A DNA stretch of 64,000 nt, from positions 1-64,000 of the forward strand of contig NZ_VCPE01000013.1 of NCBI RefSeq assembly GCF_005938105.1, read 5' to 3'. Under the pieces are notes generated by a model. The model had not been told where the DNA came from. It did not search any database and saw only the letters and a list, made by a program, of their open reading frames with translations. The stretch comes from Brucella haematophila (GTDB lineage: Bacteria > Pseudomonadota > Alphaproteobacteria > Rhizobiales > Rhizobiaceae). Both the position numbers and the translations under genes were made by a program. Position 1 is the first letter of the stretch; each line of letters opens with the position of its first letter. This document shows positions 48,932 to 57,842 of this stretch, piece by piece.

Positions 48932-50170
48932 GTGCGCGTTTACATTCAGGTCCTGTCCCTTCTCTGTGGCACAGCCTTTCTCCTGATGGCATCGGGTCTA
49001 CACGGGTTGCTGCTGCCCTTGCGCGGCGGCGCCGAGGGCTTCTCAGTCGCATCGCTCGGCATGCTGGGCACCACCTGGGCAGGCGGCTTCGTAGCAGGCT
49101 GCCTCTTTGCCCCGCGCCTTGTGCGCCGTGTCGGCCACGTGCGCGCCTTCGGCTGCTTTGCCGCATCGGCGGCAGTCATTGCGCTTCTTTCCGGCATCTT
49201 CGTCGATGCAACGATGTGGGTCATCCTGCGCGCCTTCACCGGCTTCTCAATGGCGGGCGCCTTCATGGTCATCGAAAGCTGGCTCAACGAACGCGCCACC
49301 AATGAATCGCGCGGCAAGATTTTCGGCCTCTACATGATGGTCAATTACGGGGCCACCATGACCGGCCAGATGCTGGTTGCTGGCGGTGATGTGCACTCCG
49401 ACCATCTGTTCATGATCTGCGGCATTCTCTTCTGCCTCGCGCTCATTCCGACCGCCATTTCCACCGCTGTCAGCCCGCGACCACTCACCGAAGTCCAGCT
49501 TGATCTCAAGGCGCTCTACCGCAACTCACCCGCCGCCTTCGTCGGCTGCATATTGATCGGCATTGCAAATGGCGCATGGGGCACGCTTGGCGCTGTCTTT
49601 GGCGCGAAATCCGGCATTTCGACCACCGAAATCGCTCTCATGGTTAGCGTGACCATCGCTGCGGGCGCTTTGATGCAGATCCCCATCGGACGTATTTCCG
49701 ATCTGGTGGATCGCCGTTTTGTGCTGGCCGGCGTCGCAGCGCTGGCCGCCTTCGTCGGTCTGATCGCATTCCTCGTCGGACCATCGAGCGGGCCGGTCAT
49801 CATCGTCATGACAGGCTGCTACGGCGCGCTTGCCTATGCGCTCTATCCGGTCGCGGTTGCGCATGCCAACGACCATGCAACGGCGGAAAGCTTTGTGAAG
49901 GTCTCCAGCGGTCTTTTGCTGCTTTACGGCTTCGGCACCATGCTCGGCCCGCTTCTGGCCGCTGCGGCCATGGATATATTCTGGCCGTCCGGGCTCTTTG
50001 CCATCACCATGCTCGCGCATATTTCCATTACCGGATACGCGCTGTTCCGCTCGCGCCAGCGTGCTGCTGTGCCGAAAGAAGAAAAAGATCAGTTTAAGAG
50101 CATGCCTTCCGAACGTGGTGCGACACCGGAAGCGATGAACCTCGATCCGAGAGCTGAGGCAGAAAGCTGA
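48932..50170 (+). CDS. MFS transporter
   Basis: 412 residues from a GTG with GGA nine bases before it. Twelve TM helices; sequence of the YcaD/UMF1-like group (LHGLLLPLRGGAEG, FSMAGAFMVIESWLNERATN, RGKIFGLYMMVNYGATMTG). The motif ESWLNERATNESRGK and LVDRRFVLAGVA between helices 8 and 9 place it among small-molecule permeases that take up amino acids or sugars. Direction and substrate unknown. C terminus is charged and long. Confidence 0.87.
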   Translation: MRVYIQVLSLLCGTAFLLMASGLHGLLLPLRGGAEGFSVASLGMLGTTWAGGFVAGCLFAPRLVRRVGHVRAFGCFAASAAVIALLSGIFVDATMWVILRAFTGFSMAGAFMVIESWLNERATNESRGKIFGLYMMVNYGATMTGQMLVAGGDVHSDHLFMICGILFCLALIPTAISTAVSPRPLTEVQLDLKALYRNSPAAFVGCILIGIANGAWGTLGAVFGAKSGISTTEIALMVSVTIAAGALMQIPIGRISDLVDRRFVLAGVAALAAFVGLIAFLVGPSSGPVIIVMTGCYGALAYALYPVAVAHANDHATAESFVKVSSGLLLLYGFGTMLGPLLAAAAMDIFWPSGLFAITMLAHISITGYALFRSRQRAAVPKEEKDQFKSMPSERGATPEAMNLDPRAEAES

Positions 50171-50447
50171 TGTGATTGGTCAGGCCGTGTGAAGCGCCAA
50201 AGCGAAAAAAAATGCGCTGATAAAATATGTGAATCGAAATGTTCGGCGGCTGAGGCACAGCCGCCAAATCTAGCCCCAGATGTTACCGTTAAAGGCGCAA
50301 CCGCCATTCGACCGTTCTGGCCGAGATGCTTAACGCGATATCAGGGCAGCAACACCCAGCTTTCGCCGGTCTGTCCCACGTCCGATATGAAATGGCTTGA
50401 AGCGCCTTTGCGGCTTTCCCTGTTTGTGCGCCCGGCGGGCGCTGGCG

Positions 50448-50630
50448 TCAGTGACGCGTTACCTGAGATCTAAGCTTCTCGATCTGGTCCTTCAGCATAA
50501 GCTTCTTGCGCTTGAGAGACGCAACGTGAAGATCATCCATTGCCGGTGACGCCAAAGCATCGGAAATTTCCTGCTCCAGAGCGCCGTGCTTCTTTTCAAG
50601 CGTGGCAAGATGGGACTCGATAGCCATCAT
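50448..50630 (-). CDS. YdcH family protein (DUF465)
   Basis: 60 residues from MMAIESHLATLEKKH (AAGGAG five bases before). Two-helix hairpin with the DUF465 core LKRKKLMLKDQIEKL. Longer frame upstream is not family-like. Divergent from a second DUF465 gene at 50987. Function unknown. Confidence 0.85.
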   Translation of the reverse strand: MMAIESHLATLEKKHGALEQEISDALASPAMDDLHVASLKRKKLMLKDQIEKLRSQVTRH

Positions 50631-50986
50631 CAGTTCTCCTTGGTTGATTTCCACACAATAATGAAACAGCCAGACCAACCTCCGTGGCAGGTGCTGTTGT
50701 TCCATTTGCTCAACTGCATGAACGCCCGGCACACCTCCTGTTTATCCGGGCCAAACACACAGTCCCGGCTGTCAGAGACGCGGTTTTGATTTGTCGCCTT
50801 CGACAGCCGCTATCCATGACAGAACCATGACAGTTTGGCATGAGTTTGGTGCAAAGTCGATTTTGTCGTGGTAGCATTTTCCAATCGCGAAAAATGTGAT
50901 AAGGGCTTGCCCGAAACGGGCTGGTGCCGTGCCTTGATCAAGGTTCGGCGCAGCCCGTAAAACTATTCAACAGAATGGGGTTCCGC
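50631..50986. other. Intergenic region between the divergent DUF465 genes
   Basis: 356 bp, no supported gene. AT-rich (TTTGGCATGAGTTTGGTGC direct repeat-like phrases at about 50831-50852) and presumably two promoters. No palindrome or repeat of the families seen elsewhere. Confidence 0.4.
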
Positions 50987-51190
50987 ATGTCCGATCAGGA
51001 ACAGGCCGAGATCAGGTTGGCCGTCGCACGTCTGAAACAGGAACACGCGGATTTCGATGCAGCCATCAATGCGATGATCGCTGTCGGCTGCGACCAGTTG
51101 CGCGTCCAGCGCATGAAGAAGAAAAAACTCGCGATCAAGGACAAGCTTCAGGAAATGGAAGATCAGGTCATTCCTGACATCATCGCCTGA
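50987..51190 (+). CDS. YdcH family protein (DUF465)
   Basis: 67 residues from [11 protein letters not shown] (a longer in-frame start is rejected because the extra leader is not conserved). Core [20 protein letters not shown]. Paralogue of the protein at 50448. Followed by a terminator, then purE. Confidence 0.85.
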   Translation: MSDQEQAEIRLAVARLKQEHADFDAAINAMIAVGCDQLRVQRMKKKKLAIKDKLQEMEDQVIPDIIA

Positions 51191-51212
51191 TTGCGCCTCA
51201 TATCGAAAGCAA

Positions 51213-51238
51213 AGCCGGGGTTCGCCCGGCTTTATCAT
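51213..51238 (+). terminator. Rho-independent terminator of DUF465 gene
   Basis: Stem AAAGCCGGG / CCCGGCTTT with a GTTCG-type loop. Short T-run. Confidence 0.75.
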
Positions 51239-51293
51239 TTTTATCCACGCAACATCTCATCCGCGAACGAGTGAAACGGAGCAGGACAGATCA

Positions 51294-51788
51294 ATGAGCG
51301 TTACAGCCAACGTCGCCATTATCATGGGCAGCCAATCTGATTGGGAAACCATGCGCCATGCCGCAGACACGCTGGAGGCGCTGGGTATCAGCTTCGACGC
51401 CCGTATCGTTTCCGCTCATCGCACGCCGGACCGGCTGGTCGCTTTCGCCAAGGGCGCGAAGGCTGAAGGCTTCAAGGTCGTGATCGCCGGTGCAGGCGGC
51501 GCGGCGCATCTTCCCGGCATGACCGCCGCCATGACGCCGCTGCCTGTCTTCGGCGTACCGGTCCAGTCGAAGACGATGTCGGGTCAGGACTCACTCCTCT
51601 CCATCGTGCAGATGCCCGCAGGGATTCCGGTCGGCACGCTGGCCATTGGACGCGCCGGCGCCGTCAATGCCGCCCTGCTCGCCGCTGCCGTGCTGGCGCT
51701 TCACGACGACGCCCTTGCCGCCCGTCTTGATGAGTGGCGCAGCGCCCAGACCGAGAGCGTGGCTGAACGTCCCACCAATGAGGTCTGA
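51294..51788 (+). CDS. purE: N5-carboxyaminoimidazole ribonucleotide mutase
   Basis: Purine synthesis; class I PurE, which works with PurK. 164 residues. GSQSDWETM (10-18), SAHRTPDR (41-48) and [11 protein letters not shown]. The stop overlaps the region before purK by 1 bp spacing, so the two genes are coupled. Confidence 0.98.
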   Translation: MSVTANVAIIMGSQSDWETMRHAADTLEALGISFDARIVSAHRTPDRLVAFAKGAKAEGFKVVIAGAGGAAHLPGMTAAMTPLPVFGVPVQSKTMSGQDSLLSIVQMPAGIPVGTLAIGRAGAVNAALLAAAVLALHDDALAARLDEWRSAQTESVAERPTNEV

Positions 51789-51789
51789 T

Positions 51790-52878
51790 ATGGAAAATTC
51801 CGCACTTCAATCCGGAGCGACGATCGGCATCATCGGTGGCGGACAGCTGGGCCGCATGCTCGCCATGGCCGCCGCGCGCCTCGGCTTCCAGACGGTCATT
51901 CTCGAACCGCAGGCAGATTGCCCGGCGGCGCAGGTTGCAAACCGCCAGATCGTAGCGGCCTATGACGATCCAAAAGCGCTCGCCGAACTCGCCGCTGCGT
52001 CCGACGTCATTACCTATGAATTCGAAAACGTGCCGGTCAGCGCCGCCGACAAGCTCGCTGAGACCGCAATTGTGCTGCCGCCTCCGGCAGCGCTGGAAAT
52101 TTCGCAGGACCGCTTCAACGAAAAGCAGTTCCTCAACGAAAGCGGCATCGAGACCGCGCCCTGGCGTCTGGTCGATGACGAGGAAACGTTGATCGCAGCG
52201 CTCGGTGCGCTTGGCGAACGCGGCATCCTGAAAACCCGCCGCCTCGGCTATGACGGCAAGGGACAGGTTCGCCTGACGTCGCTGGATGAGACAGCGGCCC
52301 ATGCCGCACTGGTCGCCATCAACAAGGCCCCGGCCATCCTCGAAGGTTTTGTCGATTTCGAACGTGAAGTCTCGGTCATTGCCGCGCGCGACCGCAGCGG
52401 CAATGTCGCCATCTATGACATTGCCGAAAACGTACACAAGGACGGCATTCTCTCGACGTCGACTGTTCCTGCCCACATCACCGCACAGACGGCTGATGCT
52501 GCGCGACAGGCCGCAGAGAAGCTTTTGCATGCGCTGGACTATGTCGGCGTTCTGGGGCTTGAATTCTTCGTCTTGAAGGACGGCTCGCTGCTCGCCAATG
52601 AATTTGCACCGCGCGTGCACAATTCCGGCCACTGGACGGAAGCCGCCTGCGCGATCTCGCAGTTTGAGCAGCATATCCGTGCCGTTGCCGGACTGCCGCT
52701 TGGCAATACAGACAGGCATTCCGATTGCGTGATGGAAAACCTGATCGGCAATGATGTCGACAAGGTGCCAGCGATTCTCTCAGAACCCAATGCCGTGCTG
52801 CATCTCTACGGCAAAAAGGAAGCCCGTGAAGGCCGGAAAATGGGCCATGTGACCCATATCAAGCCGCGCGCCAGCTAG
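51790..52878 (+). CDS. purK: N5-carboxyaminoimidazole ribonucleotide synthase
   Basis: ATP-grasp enzyme that makes the PurE substrate from AIR, bicarbonate and ATP. 362 residues from MENSALQSGATIG; a longer in-frame start lies inside purE and is rejected. GGGQLGRML (N-terminal), YEFENVP, RFNEKQFL, KTRRLGYDGKGQ and EFAPRVHNSGHWT. ATG 1 bp after the purE stop. Confidence 0.98.
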   Translation: MENSALQSGATIGIIGGGQLGRMLAMAAARLGFQTVILEPQADCPAAQVANRQIVAAYDDPKALAELAAASDVITYEFENVPVSAADKLAETAIVLPPPAALEISQDRFNEKQFLNESGIETAPWRLVDDEETLIAALGALGERGILKTRRLGYDGKGQVRLTSLDETAAHAALVAINKAPAILEGFVDFEREVSVIAARDRSGNVAIYDIAENVHKDGILSTSTVPAHITAQTADAARQAAEKLLHALDYVGVLGLEFFVLKDGSLLANEFAPRVHNSGHWTEAACAISQFEQHIRAVAGLPLGNTDRHSDCVMENLIGNDVDKVPAILSEPNAVLHLYGKKEAREGRKMGHVTHIKPRAS

Positions 52879-53112
52879 GCTTTGTCGGGAATCTTGACGA
52901 TTCCCGATGACTCCGCCGTCTGCGACAAGATTTTCGGCCCCTCGCCCGTGAATCTGCCGCGCAGGAGTTGACATTTACCCGAAACCTTGTGTATTTCGGC
53001 CAACCCTTCAGGCACATATACCGTGTCTGTAATCAATTGGCGCCTTGGGCGCTGTTTTTATGAAGCCCGGCGGCGTGTTCATGTCGATGGGCCAACCAGA
53101 CCGGTGATTGAC

Positions 53113-53238
53113 ATGAAGATCAAGAACTCGCTTAAAGCGCTTAAGGGCCGTCATCGCGACTGCCAGCTGGTCCGCCGCAAGGGCCGCGTTTACATCATCA
53201 ATAAGACTGCTCCGCGCTACAAGGCTCGTCAGGGCTAA
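53113..53238 (+). CDS. rpmJ: 50S ribosomal protein L36, zinc-free form
   Basis: 41 residues from [14 protein letters not shown]. Cys-less at the zinc positions (only one Cys, in [10 protein letters not shown]), so the alternative YkgO-type. Upstream in-frame codons are not L36. Only ribosomal gene here besides rpmE, also of the zinc-free type. Confidence 0.95.
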
Positions 53239-53287
53239 TCTTATTTTTGATTTTGCATTTGACGTTCCGCCGTGCATAGGGAAATCT

Positions 53288-53998
53288 ATGCATATGCGGA
53301 ACGTTTTTGCATGTCTGAAGATCTTTGCGGCAGTTGCCGCATTCAGCGCGGCGACATTGGCCGTCGACGGCGCACGCGCCGAGATGACGCCTAATAAGGC
53401 GCCTTTGAATTCGCCGCTGATCGCTCCACTCACGCCCGTGCAGATTGGCGCAGACAGCGAGCAGAAACCAGATTCGGCGCAACCTGCCCCTGCCAAAACT
53501 GCCGAGCCCCAGACGCCGGAAGAGCGCCTCGACAAGCTGTTTGCGGAATTGCGCAAAACGACGGACGAGGCAAAGGCACGGCGCATCGCCTCACAGATCA
53601 ATACGCTCTGGTCGCAATCCGGCAGCGCCACGATTGACCTTCTGGTGCAATGGGCCAATGCGGCCCTGCTCGAACGTCGTTATACATCGGCGCTCGATTT
53701 CCTGAATGAGGCCATCGCTCTCAATCCGGATTATGCTGAAGCATGGAACCGCCGCGCGACCGTTTATTTCCTGCAAAAAGACTATGCCCACGCCATGTAC
53801 GATATCAATCGTACGCTTGAGCTGGAACCGCGCCATTACGGCGCCCTGACGGGCATGGCGGCGATTCTGCGCGCCCGTGGCCTCAAGGAGCAGGCGATGA
53901 AGGCCTATGAGCAGGCGCTGATCGTTTATCCGATGATGCGCGACGCCCAGAAGAGTGTCACCGATCTTGCCGACGAGTTGGCCGACACCCGCACCTAG
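53288..53998 (+). CDS. Exported TPR protein
   Basis: 236 residues from MHMRNVFACLKIF; signal peptide ending AVDGARA. Pro/Gln-rich spacer, then TPR-like helical repeats (SALDFLNEAIALNPDYAEAWNRRATVYFLQ, AMYDINRTLELEPRHYGALTGMAAILR given in part, KAYEQALIVYP). Periplasmic scaffold of unknown partner. The stop codon TAG lies in the first bases of a long palindromic repeat. Confidence 0.85.
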   Translation: MHMRNVFACLKIFAAVAAFSAATLAVDGARAEMTPNKAPLNSPLIAPLTPVQIGADSEQKPDSAQPAPAKTAEPQTPEERLDKLFAELRKTTDEAKARRIASQINTLWSQSGSATIDLLVQWANAALLERRYTSALDFLNEAIALNPDYAEAWNRRATVYFLQKDYAHAMYDINRTLELEPRHYGALTGMAAILRARGLKEQAMKAYEQALIVYPMMRDAQKSVTDLADELADTRT

Positions 53999-54143
53999 CA
54001 CTACAGCTGCATTCTTCGTGATGCCGGTCTGCAACGAGCGATTTCCTGTGCTCCGGTGCTCACGTACGTTGAAGTACGCTCCGCTCCGGTGCTCGAAAAT
54101 CACTCGTTTCGCCACGGCCTGACGAATTTGCAACTGTAGTGCT
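53997..54143. repeat. Bru-RS-related palindromic repeat, second arm type (copy E)
   Basis: 147-bp palindrome with outer arms AGCACTACAG / CTGTAGTGCT and inner arms CATTCTTCGTGATGCC / GGCCTGACGAATTTG. Its centre TGCTCCGGTGCTCACGTAC ... GTACGCTCCGCTCCGGTGC is the same core as in copies A, C and D, in reverse orientation, but the arms differ. Left arm overlaps the TPR gene stop. Confidence 0.65.
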
Positions 54144-54173
54144 AATCTGCAAACAGAACTATCCCACAAAGCA

Positions 54174-54201
54174 AAACGCGCCCCGAAAGGAGCGCGTTTT
54201 T
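54174..54201. terminator. Bidirectional terminator between TPR gene and pyk
   Basis: Stem AAACGCGC / GCGCGTTT (with CC/GGA next to a GAAA loop) followed by TTTTTC on the plus strand. Two palindromic repeats flank it. Confidence 0.75.
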
Positions 54202-54242
54202 CGAACTTATGCGGATGAGCACCTAAAACTGGATGAGATTCG

Positions 54243-54358
54243 GGATGATGGTGTGCCGAAAATGGTGGGGCTTTGAGACCCGGAGCGGAATGTACTTAAA
54301 GGTACATGAGCACCGGAAGCTCAAAGACGCGCCATTTGCAGGCCACCAGAGCCCGAAT
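54243..54358. repeat. Bru-RS-like palindromic repeat, copy C
   Basis: About 116 bp: GCCGAAAATGGTGGGG-CTTTGAG-ACCCGGAGCGGA, GTAC...GTAC core, CACCGGAAGCTCAAAG and GCCATTTGCAGGCCACC. Between the terminator and the pyk stop. Confidence 0.75.
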
Positions 54359-54367
54359 ATCGCCAGT

Positions 54368-55804
54368 TTAGACGCCGGACTTGCCGTCCGCGCCGATATA
54401 GGCGATGCGCAGCATGTTGGTCGCGCCTGGCGTACCGAAAGGCACACCGGCGGTGATGATGATGCGGGAACCAGCCTTGCCGAATTCTTCTTCGAAGACG
54501 ATCTGGCAGGCGTGATCGACCATATCTTCCAGATCGTGCGCATCGGCGGTCACGACGCAATGCAGGCCCCAGACGAGCGACAGCTTGCGGGCAGTATCGA
54601 CGACCGGCGACAGCGCGATGATCGGCGTGCGTGGACGCTCGCGGGCAGCACGAAGGCCGGTGGTGCCGGAAGCCGTGTAGGTCACGATGGCCGAGAGCTT
54701 CAGCGTTTCGGCGATCTGGCGGGCTGCGAGCGAAATCGCATCGGCGCCGGTTGGCTCAGGTGCTGCACGCTGCGCATCGATGATGGTCGAATAGGTCTGT
54801 TCCTGCTCAACCTGCTCGGCAATGCGGTTCATGGTGGCGACCGCTTCAACCGGATACTGGCCCGATGCGGATTCAGCCGAAAGCATGATGGCATCCGCGC
54901 CTTCGAACACAGCCGTTGCAACGTCCGACACTTCGGCGCGGGTTGGCACCGGTGCGGTGATCATGGATTCGAGCATCTGGGTCGCCACGACGACTGGCTT
55001 GCCAGCGCGGCGGGCACGACGGGTGATCTGCTTTTGAATGCCGGGAACGCTTTCAAGCGGCATTTCGACACCGAGATCGCCACGGGCAACCATCAGTGCG
55101 TCGGAAAGCTCAATGATCTCATCAAGACGCGTGACAGCCTGCGGCTTTTCGATCTTCGACATGATGCCGACCTTGCCGCGCGAAACCTTGCGCACTTCGG
55201 CCAGATCTTCGGGACGCTGAATGAAGGACAGCGCAACCCAGTCGATTTCTTCCTTCAGAACGGCATCAAGGTCCTTGCGGTCCTTTTCGGTCAGCGCGCC
55301 GACACCGAGCGTGGTGTCCGGCAGGCTGACGCCCTTGCGGTCGGAAATGCGGGTGCCGGAAATGACCTTGCAACGGATGGACTTGCCGTCGGTTGCTTCC
55401 GCAACCAGATGCAGCTTGCCATCGTCGATGAGCAGGCGGTGGCCCGGCTCGACCGCTTCCAGAATTTCCGGATGCGGGAGGAATACGCGGGTTTCGTCGC
55501 CTGGTGCTTCGTTATTGTCGAGCGTGAAGGTCTGGCCGGGAACGAGATCGACCTTTCCATCCTTGAACTTGCCGACGCGCAGCTTCGGGCCCTGAAGGTC
55601 GGCGAGAATGCCGATCGGGCGGCCAACAGCCTTTTCCACATTGCGGATGCGCTTCACGAGGGTGCGCATCAGGTCATGGTCGGCATGGCTCATATTGATG
55701 CGGAAAACATCGGCACCGGCTTCAAAGAGCTTGCGGATGACGGCTTCCTCGCCAGACGCCGGACCCAGCGTTGCGAGAATCTTGACCTTGCGGTTGCGCT
55801 TCAT
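54368..55804 (-). CDS. pyk: Pyruvate kinase
   Basis: 478 residues. N-terminal KILATLGPASGEEA, metal and substrate region IADLQGPKLRVG, GVSLPDTTLGVGALTEKD, the catalytic-site MSKIEKPQAV, VARGDLGVE and the C-terminal domain. The ATG overlaps the stop of the DUF1036 gene by 4 bp (ATGA), so coupled translation. Confidence 0.98.
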   Translation of the reverse strand: MKRNRKVKILATLGPASGEEAVIRKLFEAGADVFRINMSHADHDLMRTLVKRIRNVEKAVGRPIGILADLQGPKLRVGKFKDGKVDLVPGQTFTLDNNEAPGDETRVFLPHPEILEAVEPGHRLLIDDGKLHLVAEATDGKSIRCKVISGTRISDRKGVSLPDTTLGVGALTEKDRKDLDAVLKEEIDWVALSFIQRPEDLAEVRKVSRGKVGIMSKIEKPQAVTRLDEIIELSDALMVARGDLGVEMPLESVPGIQKQITRRARRAGKPVVVATQMLESMITAPVPTRAEVSDVATAVFEGADAIMLSAESASGQYPVEAVATMNRIAEQVEQEQTYSTIIDAQRAAPEPTGADAISLAARQIAETLKLSAIVTYTASGTTGLRAARERPRTPIIALSPVVDTARKLSLVWGLHCVVTADAHDLEDMVDHACQIVFEEEFGKAGSRIIITAGVPFGTPGATNMLRIAYIGADGKSGV

Positions 55805-56262
55805 TGACTATTCGTTCCTGTAACAGTGGGGGTTTCCGGCGGTGTTTCGTCTGCAAGCTGAACCATCCAGCTCGATTGTTCCCCGGTATCATATTCCTGG
55901 AAGCCGTTGCGCTGGAAGCCGCGCGCAAAGCAATCCTGTACGCCTGAAATGCGGAATTCCTTTTCCGCGACGCACATATTCACATTGCCCTGCCAGCGAC
56001 CGTCGCCCTGGGCATCCTCGGCATAGAGGTAATAATAGCGCGAAGTCAGCGGGCCTTCGATCAGCGTTTTGCACGTTGAGCCTTCGATATGCCACCAGCC
56101 TTCCGTTACCCAGCCGGTCTTGGCCCGGTAACCGATGGCGACGCCAACAAGATTCTGCGTCGAATTACATACGCGGAAATCGGCCCGCGCCTCCACAGAT
56201 GTCATGCCGAGTGCGCCAAGCAACACAGCGGAAAATACAGCTAGGAAGTGTGGAAGTCGCAT
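55801..56262 (-). CDS. DUF1036 exported protein
   Basis: 153 residues from MRLPHFLAVFSAV (GGGG upstream); longer in-frame starts lack signal character. Signal peptide ending VEARA, then the DUF1036 domain (RVCNSTQNLVGVAIGYR, WHIEGSTCKTLIEGPL, YYLYAEDAQGDGRW) with paired cysteines. Periplasmic protein, unknown role. Placed as first gene of a two-gene unit with pyk, ATGA overlap. Confidence 0.8.
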   Translation of the reverse strand: MRLPHFLAVFSAVLLGALGMTSVEARADFRVCNSTQNLVGVAIGYRAKTGWVTEGWWHIEGSTCKTLIEGPLTSRYYYLYAEDAQGDGRWQGNVNMCVAEKEFRISGVQDCFARGFQRNGFQEYDTGEQSSWMVQLADETPPETPTVTGTNSQ

Positions 56263-56450
56263 CCGCCGAACCCCTTCAGCCCGCAATCGCTTTTGTTTCA
56301 CGTCTGGAAATCCCATTTCGGTCGCTCTCTTTTCGGCAGTTTCGCCGGTGATGTCAACGCAGTCCCAGCGAGAAGAAAGAACATGACGAAAGAATGATCG
56401 TTGCAATCCCGGCTTTCTCATGACAGACCTGAAACAGCTTCCCGCGCCCG

Positions 56451-57302
56451 ATGAAAATCAATCCCGAATTGTTCCTGGGAATTCAATCCGTGTCGTTCGC
56501 CAAACCGTCAGCCACTTCGTTCTCGCCTGTTTACAGGGTTGAAGGCGATTTTCGCCTCGGCCTGCTTCTGACCGCCGACCATGCACGGCGCGACGTGCCT
56601 GCCGAATACGGTAGTTTGGGTCTGGAAGAAAGCGAATTCGACCGTCATATTGCTTATGACATCGGTGTCGAAGCCCTGACGCGGGAACTGGCTGCCCGAC
56701 TGGGAGCGCCAGCGGTGCTGGGCGGTTTCTCCCGCCTGCTGATCGATCCCAATCGCGGCGAGGACGACCCGACGCTCATCATGCAGCTCTCGGACGGTGC
56801 CGTTATCAGCGGCAACTATCCAATGTCGGCAGGCGAGCTCGAAGATCGACTGACCCGTTTCTATCGTCCCTATCATGATGCTGTGACAGAAATGAGCGCC
56901 CGCGTCGCAAGCGAAAGCGGCCATGCGCCTTTCATCGTCTCGATCCATTCATTCACCCCGCGCTGGAAGGACAAGGCCCGCCCCTGGCATATCGGCCTGC
57001 TCTGGGACAAGGACGACCGTGCCACCCTCCCGCTTCTCTCCCTGCTGCGCGCCGAGCCGGGTTTGGTGGTTGGCGACAACGAGCCTTATGACGGCGCACT
57101 GCGCAACGATGCCATGTATCGCCACGCCACGGCCAAAGGCTTTGCCCATGTGCTGATCGAAGTGCGGCAGGACCTGATTGCCGATGAGGCAGGAGCGGTG
57201 GAATGGGCGGAGCGGCTTGCCCCGATGCTGCGGCAGATCAACACGCTCGAAGGCATTCATGACGTCCGGCACTTCGGCTCGCGCACAGGCGCAGTGGCGT
57301 GA
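56451..57302 (+). CDS. N-formylglutamate amidohydrolase family protein
   Basis: 283 residues. FGase family with LLLTADHARRDVP (zinc or metal site), GGFSRLLIDPNRG and VSIHSFTPRWKDKARPWHIGLLWD. Members hydrolyse N-formylglutamate (histidine degradation) or related N-formyl compounds. No other hut gene here. A second frame starting at 56420 (ATGACAGACCTG) runs into the beginning and stops near 56540; it may be a leader or a hint of a frameshift. Confidence 0.85.
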   Translation: MKINPELFLGIQSVSFAKPSATSFSPVYRVEGDFRLGLLLTADHARRDVPAEYGSLGLEESEFDRHIAYDIGVEALTRELAARLGAPAVLGGFSRLLIDPNRGEDDPTLIMQLSDGAVISGNYPMSAGELEDRLTRFYRPYHDAVTEMSARVASESGHAPFIVSIHSFTPRWKDKARPWHIGLLWDKDDRATLPLLSLLRAEPGLVVGDNEPYDGALRNDAMYRHATAKGFAHVLIEVRQDLIADEAGAVEWAERLAPMLRQINTLEGIHDVRHFGSRTGAVA

Positions 57303-57310
57303 AGCGCCGC

Positions 57311-57339
57311 TTTTCCACAGTGTTCCACAATGTTCCACA
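57311..57339. promoter_or_regulatory. Three DnaA-box-like direct repeats upstream of gapR
   Basis: TTTTCCACA (57311-57319), TGTTCCACA (57321-57329), TGTTCCACA (57331-57339), exactly 10 bp apart. They differ by one or two bases from the DnaA box TTATCCACA/TGATCCACA. 148-176 bp before gapR. Confidence 0.45.
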
Positions 57340-57486
57340 GGGTTTGACCCCATAAATTGTGCCGGGCATCGAAAAGGCTCTTAATTTTGCCCGCGACTCG
57401 CGGGAAAACCGGTCCAGAGTTTCAGACATGCGAAACCGTGCATCTGCACCATTCGCACCCATCAAAATGAGAATTGGAGAAACCGC

Positions 57487-57747
57487 GTGAGCGACGACAT
57501 TACCAGCGAAGCCCAAACCATTGCCGTCGGCCAGTTGCGTGCCTTCATCGAGCGCATCGAGCGCCTCGAAGAAGAAAAAAAGACCATCGCTGACGATATC
57601 AAGGAAGTTTACGCGGAATTGAAGGGTTCAGGGTTTGACAGCAAGGTCGTGAGGACCATTATTCGTCTGCGTAAAAAAGAAGACCATGAACGTCAGGAAG
57701 AAGAAGCGATGCTCCAGCTCTATATGGACGCGCTTGGCATGGGCTGA
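57487..57747 (+). CDS. gapR: GapR-like DNA-binding protein (DUF2312)
   Basis: 86 residues from a GTG with GGAG eight bases before it. DUF2312: helix [20 protein letters not shown] and conserved [17 protein letters not shown]. Caulobacter GapR is a nucleoid protein that binds overtwisted AT-rich DNA and helps topoisomerases during replication and transcription. Function by homology. Confidence 0.92.
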   Translation: MSDDITSEAQTIAVGQLRAFIERIERLEEEKKTIADDIKEVYAELKGSGFDSKVVRTIIRLRKKEDHERQEEEAMLQLYMDALGMG

Positions 57748-57842
57748 CCGAAAGCTCTTCCCGGAGCTTTTACCCCTTCTTCCTGAAATCGGAACCCGGC
57801 GGATCAAGCCTGATTCGTATTCAGAGGAAGGGGATTAGGTCC

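Noticed and set aside
53113-53238. Longer frame from 52987 as the rpmJ protein
   Set aside because: Ribosomal L36 begins at MKIKNSL; the extra 42 codons are upstream non-coding sequence.
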